Shown here: positions 39,193-48,138 of the stretch, piece by piece
Numbering within the stretch: position 1 is the first letter of the stretch
How the letters are laid out: every line of letters begins with the position of its first letter
NCBI GenBank assembly: GCA_902557145.1
Contig: CACDYZ010000009.1
Location: 1-52,519, forward strand
Source: an uncultured Alphaproteobacteria bacterium
Lineage (GTDB): Bacteria; Pseudomonadota; Alphaproteobacteria; HIMB59
Reading direction: 5' to 3'
Length of the DNA stretch: 52,519 nucleotides
Translations under genes and position numbers: made by a program
Notes under the pieces: generated by a model
Databases searched by the model: none
The model's input: only the letters and a program-made list of their open reading frames with translations
Told to the model about the DNA's origin: nothing

Positions 39193-41466
39193 CTAAACTT
39201 TTCTATCCTCTGATAACCCTCCCCATTTTTCAAGTCCTTCTTGAGATTTCAATTTTACTTTATAAACACTAAATGCTTGCCAAATTAATGGTGAAATTGC
39301 AATACCAATCGCAGTTATTAAAATCATTTTCCAATAAGGGTAACCGATTGCAAAAAACATTGCAGACCATGTTAAAGCGCCAATACTTAAAATTGGAATA
39401 TAGGGTTTAAAAGTACTAAAATTTATTCTTCCTCTCATAGTTAAATATGTAAAAAATTGAAAAATAAATATTGCGAATATAATAAGTGCTGCTTCTTTTA
39501 ACCAACTAATATTTTCAGATATAAACACTCCGCGTGTGGGACTATTATAAGAAACTGAGGACGTATCTCCCACTATTAATTCTGTAATTATTGGTGAGTA
39601 ATATCTACTACCATCATCAGAAATTATTGTTCCAGAAGGAGAGGCTAAAAAATAAACTGCAATTATTGCCAACAATCCAAGAAAAACAATAAAGACATTA
39701 TTAAGATTTACTTGAGAGAATAATGTAGGTGCGGTAAGTAAAAAAAGAAGGAAACAAATAAGTATGACAGCGTATCCGTCTATGCCAAAGAAACTTTGTC
39801 TATTAGACTCTATTCCATAATAAGATATTGCAGCAAAGACAACTATAGAGATAGCAATTGCGAACAACACAAGTGTTTGTGTTTTGATTTCACTTCTAAA
39901 TCTAGGCATTGCAATAATAACTATTGCAGATGTAAAAAAAACTATCCCGCCTAAAGTTGCGATAGCATATGCCATTCCAACCAAAACACTAGAAGATGAG
40001 GAGAAGTCTGGTAAACCAGCTCCTACTCGTAGATATTCTGATGTAAAATATTGTGGCGCATAATTGAGTATGTATTGTAAATTTGTTCCTAAGTCTGCAT
40101 TGACTAAGTATACCTCTCTTGTACCACTCCAAACACATCCAAAGAAAATAACTATTGAAGCAATTATAAAAGATACTGTTGGACCATCCCTATGTTTAAC
40201 TAGTAAATAGACTAAATAAATTAATGCAGCTATGCCTATTGCGATGAACATCCAAACAGTTGAGTTACCGCCCTCTGAACAAGCTTTACCTGTAATTAAG
40301 CAGTCACTTCCTGACTCGAGAGCCTTTTCAAAAATTTCTGCATCCTTAGATTTACCACCAAAACCTCCAACTGTTCCTCTTGTGACCTGGTCGTACTTCA
40401 TATGAATTAAAACTGCAGTGGCGCTCAGTGTGCCTATAATAAAAAATACAAATACAGATAAATTTTTAAAAGCTTTTTGGATGTAAGGGAGGGCTATAAG
40501 TATTAATAGTGAAGCTACTAAAACAGCTCCATAAGAGAGATCAGTAACAAAGCTCTGGAATCTTTCAAATCTGAATGTTGATAAAATGAAATTGATTAAA
40601 TAAATATTTACAGATCCTAAAATAGCTCCAAAAGCTCCTCCTCTTCCACCAATTAAACTGGAACCACCCAAAACTAAAGCGGTTACTGCCATAAGGGTAT
40701 AAGTAGTGCCTTGTGTAGGATCTCCAGATCCAATGAGGCCGGTAAACGCAATTGCAGCAAGAGCAGCATAGACCCCACCTATTATATGTGCCCCTATTCT
40801 AACTAGATAAATTCTAACTCCACTTGTATAAGCTGATTTCTCATCTGAACCCATTAATTTCAAATGTTGCCAATATGCTGTATGTGTTAAGGCATACCAA
40901 ATTAGAGTAGAAAAAATTAATAATATAAGGACAGGTTGAACAACTTCCGTACCAGCACTCCAAGAAAGCATCCATTCAGGTGCTCTTCCACCGGGTCTCG
41001 GAAGTATTACAAGATTTATACCTGAGAATGCCAAAAACATGCTTAATGCAACGATTATTGGTTGCACTCTGATAAAAATCACAATTAGTGCATATAAAAA
41101 TTGATAAATCACACCTATGGCAAGTGCACAGATAAAGTAGGCAACAGGGGATTGGATATATCCCGCCGCATAAAGTTGAATTGTAGTGACATTAATAAAC
41201 CCAATTAAAGGTCCAATAGATAGGTCAACTGTGACTCTCCCCGCTAAAGCCAGAGCTGTAAGTGCATATGTAGCTAAAATCAATGGTGTTGAAACCATAA
41301 TAGCTGTTCCTATACCCGAACCAGAAATTATTTGAGGGCCTCTTATGATCGCAAATACCATTAGGGCAAAAAATATAAATATAGGTACGATTAAGTATTT
41401 TGTGGACTGAGGATCAGAACCAGGAATTTGAGAGGGTTTTATTGATGTAATTAATTGATTAACCAT
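39193..41466 (-). CDS. CUT2 ABC transporter permease with very long membrane C-terminus
   Basis: The 757-aa protein has an RbsC-type permease core at about 45-335 (ALTALALAGRVTVDLSIGPL, GGSSLIGGRGGAFGAILGSV). A further 420 residues follow with about nine more hydrophobic helices and two hydrophilic loops: one with two Cys (SGSDCLITGKACSEGGNS), one Ser-rich (GLPDFSSSSSVLVG). Family members are usually half this length. No known domain is recognised in the tail; it may be a fused membrane module or accessory receptor. It is encoded 6 nt after the biotin carboxylase gene. Confidence 0.82.
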   Translation of the reverse strand: MVNQLITSIKPSQIPGSDPQSTKYLIVPIFIFFALMVFAIIRGPQIISGSGIGTAIMVSTPLILATYALTALALAGRVTVDLSIGPLIGFINVTTIQLYAAGYIQSPVAYFICALAIGVIYQFLYALIVIFIRVQPIIVALSMFLAFSGINLVILPRPGGRAPEWMLSWSAGTEVVQPVLILLIFSTLIWYALTHTAYWQHLKLMGSDEKSAYTSGVRIYLVRIGAHIIGGVYAALAAIAFTGLIGSGDPTQGTTYTLMAVTALVLGGSSLIGGRGGAFGAILGSVNIYLINFILSTFRFERFQSFVTDLSYGAVLVASLLILIALPYIQKAFKNLSVFVFFIIGTLSATAVLIHMKYDQVTRGTVGGFGGKSKDAEIFEKALESGSDCLITGKACSEGGNSTVWMFIAIGIAALIYLVYLLVKHRDGPTVSFIIASIVIFFGCVWSGTREVYLVNADLGTNLQYILNYAPQYFTSEYLRVGAGLPDFSSSSSVLVGMAYAIATLGGIVFFTSAIVIIAMPRFRSEIKTQTLVLFAIAISIVVFAAISYYGIESNRQSFFGIDGYAVILICFLLFLLTAPTLFSQVNLNNVFIVFLGLLAIIAVYFLASPSGTIISDDGSRYYSPIITELIVGDTSSVSYNSPTRGVFISENISWLKEAALIIFAIFIFQFFTYLTMRGRINFSTFKPYIPILSIGALTWSAMFFAIGYPYWKMILITAIGIAISPLIWQAFSVYKVKLKSQEGLEKWGGLSEDRKV

Positions 41467-41472
41467 TTTTGT

Positions 41473-42975
41473 TTAATCGAAATAAACGACTTTAATTCCT
41501 CCCGTTTCAGTCTCAGATCTATTATTCACAATTTTTAATTTATCTGTCTCAACAATTTTAATTCTTTTTTTGTCTATAGCAACTTCAGATAATGTATTTT
41601 TATCAGAAATAATCTTACTAGTTAGAGTGTTTAAATTATTTTCGATATACTTAGTATTATGCGTGCCATTTATAAAATTTTTATCTTTCAATAAACTTAT
41701 TAAGAAGGGAATATTTGTTTTAATCCCTTTAAGGACAATTTTTTCTAAAAAATTTATTAATTTACTGACTGCGTCCTCTCGAACTAAGTCATGAGATATG
41801 ATTTTGCCTATCATAGGATCATAATAAAAACTTACTTCATCATTTTCATCATATCCCCAATCTAATCTAATGCCATTTGGTACTTTTGGAAAAGTTAATT
41901 TAGAAATTTTACCTGGAGATGGTAAAAAGTTTTTACTAGGATCTTCTGCGTAAACTCTACATTCAATAGAGTGACCATATATAGAAATCTTTTCTTGTTT
42001 TAAAAATTTATTTTTTCTATTAAAAGCAAAATTTATTTGCATAGAAACTAAATCATTGTTTGTAACTAACTCTGTGACTGGATGTTCTACTTGTATCCTT
42101 GTGTTCATTTCAAGAAAATAATATTTTTTTTGTTCCACATCAAAAATAAATTCTACTGTGCCTGCTCCTTGATATTTGACATCAGATGAGAGCTTAACAG
42201 CAGCATTGGCCATACTTTCAATTAGGGTTCTATCTATTTCAGGTGCCGGAGACTCCTCGATAATTTTTTGATATCTTCTTTGCATTGAGCAATCTCTCTC
42301 ATAAAGATGAACTGCTCCTTTGTCTCCAAAACCAAATATCTGAATTTCTATGTGACGAGCATTCGTAATAAATTTTTCTATAAATACATCTCCATTTCCA
42401 AAAGATTTTTCAGCCAAATTACTTGTTTTTTCGATTGATTTTGAAAGACCTTTATAATTTTGAACCACACTCATACCTATACCACCTCCACCTGCACTTG
42501 ATTTAACGAGCAGAGGATATCCAATGTTTTCGCACTTATTTTTTAAATCATCACTGTTAAGTTTTGTAATATTAGAAATACCAGGGCATATTGGAATATT
42601 AGATTTAAGTGCCAGTTCACGAGCTATGTCCTTATTGCCCATTGATTTAATTAGATTTGGTTTTGGGCCGATCCATACAATATTTTTATCAATTACTTGT
42701 TGGGCAAAATTTTCATTTTCAGACAAAAAACCAAATCCAGGATGAATTGCATCTACTTTTAATTTCATAGCTACATCCATAATTTTTTGGACAGACAAAT
42801 AACTTTCTTGAGCCTTACTTGGACCAAGATAATGAGCTTCATCAGCTAGTCTTACATGTTTGGAATTTTTATCTGCATCCGAATAAACTGCTACAGATTT
42901 GTGTCCTAAGATTTTGCAGCTTTTAATAATACGTATTGCTATTTCTCCACGATTAGCGATTAGTATCTTTTTCAT
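41473..42975 (-). CDS. Biotin carboxylase subunit (AccC-like), part of a Pxp-associated system
   Basis: The 500-aa protein starts with KKILIANRGEIAIRIIKSC, the hallmark of biotin carboxylases. It then has HPGFGFLSEN, the ATP-grasp glycine loop SSAGGGGIGM, ERDCSMQRRYQKIIEE and EMNTRIQVEHPVTE with catalytic Glu/Arg residues. It uses ATP and bicarbonate to carboxylate biotin on a carrier protein; the carrier is probably the 72-aa BCCP at 49110. It has no C-terminal BCCP or transferase domain. It overlaps the pxpA gene by 4 nt, so it belongs to this module and is unlikely to be the cell's only AccC. Confidence 0.92.
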   Translation of the reverse strand: MKKILIANRGEIAIRIIKSCKILGHKSVAVYSDADKNSKHVRLADEAHYLGPSKAQESYLSVQKIMDVAMKLKVDAIHPGFGFLSENENFAQQVIDKNIVWIGPKPNLIKSMGNKDIARELALKSNIPICPGISNITKLNSDDLKNKCENIGYPLLVKSSAGGGGIGMSVVQNYKGLSKSIEKTSNLAEKSFGNGDVFIEKFITNARHIEIQIFGFGDKGAVHLYERDCSMQRRYQKIIEESPAPEIDRTLIESMANAAVKLSSDVKYQGAGTVEFIFDVEQKKYYFLEMNTRIQVEHPVTELVTNNDLVSMQINFAFNRKNKFLKQEKISIYGHSIECRVYAEDPSKNFLPSPGKISKLTFPKVPNGIRLDWGYDENDEVSFYYDPMIGKIISHDLVREDAVSKLINFLEKIVLKGIKTNIPFLISLLKDKNFINGTHNTKYIENNLNTLTSKIISDKNTLSEVAIDKKRIKIVETDKLKIVNNRSETETGGIKVVYFD

Positions 42976-43757
42976 TTCTTATCAATTATATACGGCATTT
43001 TTGAATGGTTGCCGTTTGTTGACTTTTCACTAGAATTTTTTTTTGATGAAATGTTATCTCTCAAGGCTTTAAGTATCTCAATTGCATTAGGTGTATCGGA
43101 ATGCACACAAATTGTTTCACATCCCACATCAACATCGTTTCCTTGAATTGTTTGAACTTTATTTTCTTTAATGGCTCGCATACATCTCTCTACAGCACGG
43201 TCTGTTGGATAATATTGATTTCGGCCTTTTGCGATTACAAGATATCCTGTCTCGTCATATTCAAGATCTGAATAAAATTCTCCATAAAACTTTACTCCTC
43301 TCTCTTTATAAACTTTTTCATGGAACGTGTTGACCATCCCAAAAATTCCAACATTAAAAATTTCAGCTGCATCAGCTATACCATTTGCAACATCCTCCTC
43401 TTTTGCAGATACTCCATATAATGAACCGTGAGGTTTAATGTGATTCAACGGCATATCAAATTCATCTAAGAATGCTTTAATGGCACCTGTTTGATACATA
43501 ACCAAATTTTTAATTTCCTCTCGCTTCATTTTCATTGGTCTTCGACCAAAACCCACTAAATCAGGGTAAGCAGGGTGAGAGCCAACTTTTACATTATATT
43601 TCTTTGCAAGTTCGACTGTTTTTCTCATAGTATTTGGGTCTGAGGCGTGAAAGCCACAAGCCACATTAGCGGCATCTATAAATGGCATTATTTCTTCATC
43701 ATCAGCAAACGAGTAAATACCAAAGCCTTCTCCCATATCGCAGTTCAAATCGACCAT
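42972..43757 (-). CDS. pxpA: 5-oxoprolinase subunit PxpA (LamB/YcsF family)
   Basis: The 261-aa protein begins VDLNCDMGEGFGIYSFADDE and continues with AANVACGFHASDP, KVGSHPAYPDLVGFGRRPM and HIKPHGSLYG, the hallmark of the LamB/YcsF family. In E. coli-type enzymes PxpA works with PxpB and PxpC to hydrolyse 5-oxoproline to glutamate using ATP. The last 25 residues (SSKKNSSEKSTNGNHSK...) are a polar low-complexity tail beyond the usual C-terminus. It is the first gene of the minus operon, divergent from the binding-protein gene. Confidence 0.92.
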   Translation of the reverse strand: MVDLNCDMGEGFGIYSFADDEEIMPFIDAANVACGFHASDPNTMRKTVELAKKYNVKVGSHPAYPDLVGFGRRPMKMKREEIKNLVMYQTGAIKAFLDEFDMPLNHIKPHGSLYGVSAKEEDVANGIADAAEIFNVGIFGMVNTFHEKVYKERGVKFYGEFYSDLEYDETGYLVIAKGRNQYYPTDRAVERCMRAIKENKVQTIQGNDVDVGCETICVHSDTPNAIEILKALRDNISSKKNSSEKSTNGNHSKMPYIIDKK

Positions 43758-43905
43758 ACTTATTAAAATTCCTTCTCATGACTAATTTACAGAAAATAAG
43801 GCTTTTATGTGAAAATCTTTTCCACATGTTGGAACAATTTTGATAACTTTTTTGATAATTTAGATATTATAATATTACTTATATATAAGTAAGGAGGATA
43901 AAACT
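43758..43905. promoter_or_regulatory. Shared divergent control region of the two Pxp/ABC operons
   Basis: The 148-nt gap contains an inverted repeat TTCCA-N5-TGGAA (43820-43834), TTGATA elements and a TATAAT-like stretch near 43868, and a perfect 18-bp palindrome TTACTTATATATAAGTAA (43875-43892) touching a strong ribosome-binding site AAGGAGG (43891-43897) of the binding-protein gene. Either repeat could be an operator serving both directions. Confidence 0.5.
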
Positions 43906-45066
43906 ATGACATTGCTTAAAAAGTTCATAGCTATTTTAGCTGTTAGTTTTGTTGGTGTTGCAGGTAACTTAAATGCAGACATCCTAGACGAAATTCCAGC
44001 TGACATAAGAGACTTCGTTTATAATCCTGACTTTATGGATCCCAACCAGCCACTTGGCGAAAGTGTTTACAGAGATTGGAAAAGTGATAGACCGCTTCCT
44101 TGGACTATTGGTTATGCAAGCTCTTACGCAGGTAATCTATGGAGAAAAGGTGTGATGGAGAGATTGTATGGTGACTACTTACCTAAAATGAAGGAAGCAG
44201 GTATTCTTAACGATATCGTTGTTACCCAATCGAACCTGAAAGACGCAGTTCAAATTCAACAAATGAGACAGTTGACTGATCAAGGAGTTGATGGATTAAT
44301 AGTCTGTTGCTCAAATCCTGTCGCTTTAAATCCTACAATTGAATATGCATATGGAAAAGGTGTTCCAACTGCATCAATGACAGGTTATTTAACTTCAGAG
44401 TATGCAATCAGCACATCAGTTAATTATAAATTAACGGGTTATTATATAGCTTCATGGTTAGCAGAGACCATTGGTGGAGAAGGTAACGTTGTAATCATGG
44501 AAGGAATTCCAGGAACATCAGCATCCGACTCACAGCACCAAGGTATGTTAGACGGTTTTGCGGAATACCCAGACATTACAGTTGTTGCAGAAATTGCACA
44601 TATGTGGACTCCACAAATAGCACAAGCCGAACTACAAAAGTGGCTATCAGCTAACACAACACAAGTTGATGGTTTTGCGGTTCAGTCTTCAGGTGAGTCA
44701 GGAGCACTTAACGCTCTCGAGTCATCAGGTAGACCTATGGTGCCAATGGCTTTAGGTGGAGAAATCGGAGCATTCTGTTACTGGAGAAATAATCCAGACT
44801 TCATCGATAGAGCTGTCTATGCATGGCCTCCAGGAGATGATGCAGAATTTGCAATGAATGTTCTTTTAAGAACTATGAAAGGTCAGGGTCTAAAAATCCA
44901 ATCTATCCTAGTTCCTCCATATGAAGAAGATGTAGAGACTATTCAGTCTTTTGTTCCTGAAGATTGTGACAGAAACTCAAGTGAGTTTAGAACTGTTGGA
45001 ATTGAAAACTGGGCAAGTGATGAATATCTTAATAATTTCTTCGATAATGGTGAGGCATTACTATAA
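43906..45066 (+). CDS. CUT2 (ribose-type) ABC transporter substrate-binding protein
   Basis: The 386-aa protein has a signal peptide (MTLLKKFIAILAVSFVGVAG, cleavage near NLNA) and a periplasmic-binding type 1 fold: WTIGYASSYAGNLWRKGVME, QQMRQLTDQGVDGLIVCCSN, GNVVIMEGIPGTSASDSQ and VDGFAVQSSGESGALNALES. It is related to sugar-binding proteins of the RbsB group but longer. The ligand is unknown and need not be a sugar given the Pxp enzymes around it. It has the strongest ribosome-binding site in the module, as usual for binding proteins. Confidence 0.88.
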   Translation: MTLLKKFIAILAVSFVGVAGNLNADILDEIPADIRDFVYNPDFMDPNQPLGESVYRDWKSDRPLPWTIGYASSYAGNLWRKGVMERLYGDYLPKMKEAGILNDIVVTQSNLKDAVQIQQMRQLTDQGVDGLIVCCSNPVALNPTIEYAYGKGVPTASMTGYLTSEYAISTSVNYKLTGYYIASWLAETIGGEGNVVIMEGIPGTSASDSQHQGMLDGFAEYPDITVVAEIAHMWTPQIAQAELQKWLSANTTQVDGFAVQSSGESGALNALESSGRPMVPMALGGEIGAFCYWRNNPDFIDRAVYAWPPGDDAEFAMNVLLRTMKGQGLKIQSILVPPYEEDVETIQSFVPEDCDRNSSEFRTVGIENWASDEYLNNFFDNGEALL

Positions 45067-45085
45067 TTTAGTTTATTAGTAATTA

Positions 45086-46870
45086 ATGAATGAAGAAAAA
45101 AATCAAGACAGCGCCCCAGAAAAAAATGGGGCGCAGTCAAACTCCTCTAAAGTTGGGGGAGACATTTACGTTCAAGATGCCACTAAATCCTTTGGTGTAA
45201 CAAAAGCCTTAAACGGGGTAAATTTCAAAGCTAATTTTGGTGAGATACACGCAATCGTTGGAGGTAACGGGTGTGGTAAAAGCACTTTAGCAAAAGTAAT
45301 ATCTGGAGTTTTACCTTTAGATAAAGGTAAGGTTTCAATTATGGGTCAGTCCCCAAATTCACCAATAGAGGCTCAAAGAGCTGGAATAGCAACTGTTTTT
45401 CAAGAAGTAATGATTGCTGAAGAAGCAACTGTTTATGAAAACCTATTCATTGGATACGATAGTTTTTTTGGTAAAAAATTAGCCCACCGAGAAAGAGTTG
45501 AGAAAGCAGCTTCTATAATGTTAGAGCTAGCCGGAGAGTTTGTTGATCCCTACACTATTGCGAGCCAATTATCACTGGGTATGAAAGCATGGATTACGAT
45601 TGGTCGAGCCTTTTTGAGAAACCCAAAAGTTTTAATTCTAGATGAGTCTTCAGCTGCTCTAGACTTTGACTCAACCGAAAGACTTTTTGCAAAGATGAGA
45701 GCCTTAAGAGATGAAGGTGCTGCAATTTTTATTGTGACTCATAGAATTGCAGAGTTAGTAAGAATAAGTGATCGTGCAACAGTTATGAGAGACGGTATAG
45801 ATGTTGGTGTACTTGCTGGTGATGAAATTACTGAAAAAAATTTATTAGGATTAATGACAGGTGACAAAAAAATATCTACTGCATCCGAAATCAAAGCAAC
45901 CCCCCCGGATTCTGTATCTGATGAAATTGTTCTCTCATCAAAAGACCTTAAAGTTTGGGAGACTGGAAATGATATTAATTTTAATTTACCCAAAGGAGAA
46001 ATACTTGGGGTAACAGGACTTGATGGACAAGGACAAGATAATTTTGTTAAAGCCCTTGCTGGCATAGACCAACCAATTAGCGGTGATGTAATAGTTAAAC
46101 AATCTGATGAAGAAAGAGAAAGAACGAAAAAAGATTATACAAGAGTTGAAAATTTATTAGATGCAAAAAAAAGTGGAATTGGGTATGTCTCTGGTGACAG
46201 AAAAAAAGAAGGAATTTTTCCAAACATGAGTATCTATGAAAATATGGTTATCCCTTTATACAAGGGCAAGCAAGCTAAGACCTCTGGGGGCTTTATTGGT
46301 TTTATAAAATGGATGGAATTAAACGGGATTTTTGATTGGGAGGTAGAGAGACTAAGCATCAAAACTGGCCCAAAAAATAATCTAATTACATCTTTGAGTG
46401 GGGGAAATCAGCAAAAAGTAATGATAGCTCGGGCATTTACAACCACTCCTAAAATTTTAATTCTTAATGATCCTGCTAGAGGAATTGATGTTGGGGCAAA
46501 GAGAGATTTATACAAACACTTAAGGAATTTTGTAAATGATGGAGGAACAGCTATTTTCTTATCTAGTGAACTAGAGGAATTTATTGGTTTATGCCATAGA
46601 GTATTAGTTTTTAGAGACGGTAGTATCTTTGAAACTTTTGAAAAAGACGATATTAATCCAAACACTATACTTGAAGGGATGTTTGGCCATACCAAAAAAA
46701 ATACAAATGGAAGTTCAACCTCAGTTTCTAACGATACAAAAGTATCGAAAAGCAATAATCTCCAAAATAATCACAATGTTCAAAAGGTATCAAAACCCTC
46801 TAATGTTCAAGTCGTAGACTTCAGTAAAAAATTAGACCAAAAAGATAAAATTAAAATTAAATATTTTTAG
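45086..46870 (+). CDS. CUT2 ABC transporter double ATP-binding protein (RbsA/XylG type)
   Basis: The 594-aa protein holds two ATPase domains. The first has Walker A GGNGCGKST (59-67), a degenerate signature LSLGMKAW and Walker B LILDESSAALD. The second has a degenerate Walker A (TGLDGQGQDN), signature LSGGNQQK and ILNDPARGID, the usual RbsA asymmetry. Both ends carry polar low-complexity extensions: a 20-residue N-terminus and about 55 C-terminal residues (NTNGSSTSVSNDTKVSKS...) absent from normal RbsA. It lies 19 nt after the binding protein and serves the permeases of the opposite operon. Confidence 0.9.
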   Translation: MNEEKNQDSAPEKNGAQSNSSKVGGDIYVQDATKSFGVTKALNGVNFKANFGEIHAIVGGNGCGKSTLAKVISGVLPLDKGKVSIMGQSPNSPIEAQRAGIATVFQEVMIAEEATVYENLFIGYDSFFGKKLAHRERVEKAASIMLELAGEFVDPYTIASQLSLGMKAWITIGRAFLRNPKVLILDESSAALDFDSTERLFAKMRALRDEGAAIFIVTHRIAELVRISDRATVMRDGIDVGVLAGDEITEKNLLGLMTGDKKISTASEIKATPPDSVSDEIVLSSKDLKVWETGNDINFNLPKGEILGVTGLDGQGQDNFVKALAGIDQPISGDVIVKQSDEERERTKKDYTRVENLLDAKKSGIGYVSGDRKKEGIFPNMSIYENMVIPLYKGKQAKTSGGFIGFIKWMELNGIFDWEVERLSIKTGPKNNLITSLSGGNQQKVMIARAFTTTPKILILNDPARGIDVGAKRDLYKHLRNFVNDGGTAIFLSSELEEFIGLCHRVLVFRDGSIFETFEKDDINPNTILEGMFGHTKKNTNGSSTSVSNDTKVSKSNNLQNNHNVQKVSKPSNVQVVDFSKKLDQKDKIKIKYF

Positions 46871-46875
46871 GCTAA

Positions 46876-48138
46876 ATGGTTCAAGAATATAAAAATTCAG
46901 ATTTAGATCTATTCCAAAAAATTAATATCCAAGACCCAAAGGATAATTTTGTAAATAAAAAGAAAAGAATTAAATCTTCAAATGCTGATAAAAAATTAGG
47001 TTTCAATTATGCACTTCAAGATGTAAATAATTTTAAAAATATAGAGAACACATTAACTAATGATAAATCAAAAAAAAATGAGAGTGTTTTTTTTAATCAA
47101 ATTGATGTGGATGACTACAGTGGTTTTAAAGATATGTATCCCCATAATATATCTTTAGAACAGACAACCAAAAAAAAATTATCTGTAAAAAAACACCTTA
47201 ATGAAGATGGAACTTATCCTTCTTTTGATCAAGATATTATTACAGCCAATAAAACAAAAGTATTTAATGGTATTTATGATGAACCAAAATTTTTACCCGG
47301 TGGAGATAAATACTTATTAATTGAGTTTGGTAATATTATGAATCTAGAGTTAAATTTTAAAGCACAAGGTTTATCAAAATTAATTGAACAAGCGAAAATT
47401 AATGGGGTTTATGAAACGTTACCATGCTTTGCGTCCATGATCGTTCACTACAATCCCGATGAAATTGGATATACAGATCTTATAAAAGAACTTAAATCTT
47501 TAGTAAAAGAATTCAAAGATAATGACGATACTATTGTAAATAGCAGACTTTTTCACTTCCCTACTGTCTATTTAGACAAATGGACAAAAGAAGCAATTGA
47601 GGATTATATTTCAAAAATAGCTCTAAAAAAGTCTGATCCTGAATTTATTGTCGAATTAAATAATTTAGATAATGTTGACCATTTTGTGAGAGTTCACTCT
47701 GGTACAGAATATTGGGTCGCGTCTCTTGGGTTTTGGCCAGGTCTACCTTTCACTATGCCTTTAGATCCCCGATGTAAGTTAACAGCGCCTAAGTACAACC
47801 CTCCAAGAACTTGGACACCAAAAGGAACTGTTGGCATGGGCGGGTCATCAACTGCAATATATCCAGACCGTCTTCCAGGTGGATATCAGATATTTGGTCG
47901 AACTCCAGTTCCAATATGGGATCCAGAAAAAAACTTTGATGTGTTCAAAGATAGTATTTGTTTATTTAGACCTGGAGACAGAATTAAATTTATACCTTGT
48001 GATTATGATGAGTTCGAGATGATCGAAAAAAAAGTTAAAGAGAAAACATATAAATATGACCTCATTGATGAGCACAAATTTTCAATAAAAAAATATAAAC
48101 AATGGCTAACACAATTAAACCATAATAAGAAATTTTAA
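46876..48138 (+). CDS. pxpB: PxpB-like protein (AHS1 / KipI family) with long N-terminal extension
   Basis: The C-terminal 280 residues are an AHS1 domain: KYLLIEFGNIMNLELN, HFPTVYLDKWTKEA, VHSGTEYWVASLGFWPGLPF, LTAPKYNPPRTWTPKGTVGM (in part), then YPDRLPGGYQIFGRTPVPIW and FRPGDRIKFIP. The 420-aa length exceeds usual PxpB (about 220-240 aa). The first 75 residues are Lys/Asn-rich low complexity and residues about 76-140 (YPHNISLEQTTKKKL) form a further linker. AHS1 also forms half of the carboxyltransferase of urea amidolyase. Next to PxpC (no gap) and the BCCP. Confidence 0.88.
   Translation: MVQEYKNSDLDLFQKINIQDPKDNFVNKKKRIKSSNADKKLGFNYALQDVNNFKNIENTLTNDKSKKNESVFFNQIDVDDYSGFKDMYPHNISLEQTTKKKLSVKKHLNEDGTYPSFDQDIITANKTKVFNGIYDEPKFLPGGDKYLLIEFGNIMNLELNFKAQGLSKLIEQAKINGVYETLPCFASMIVHYNPDEIGYTDLIKELKSLVKEFKDNDDTIVNSRLFHFPTVYLDKWTKEAIEDYISKIALKKSDPEFIVELNNLDNVDHFVRVHSGTEYWVASLGFWPGLPFTMPLDPRCKLTAPKYNPPRTWTPKGTVGMGGSSTAIYPDRLPGGYQIFGRTPVPIWDPEKNFDVFKDSICLFRPGDRIKFIPCDYDEFEMIEKKVKEKTYKYDLIDEHKFSIKKYKQWLTQLNHNKKF

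Noticed and set aside
41473-42975. Housekeeping acetyl-CoA carboxylase accC
   Set aside because: accB is not adjacent; the gene overlaps pxpA and shares a divergent module with PxpB, PxpC and a stand-alone 72-aa carrier.
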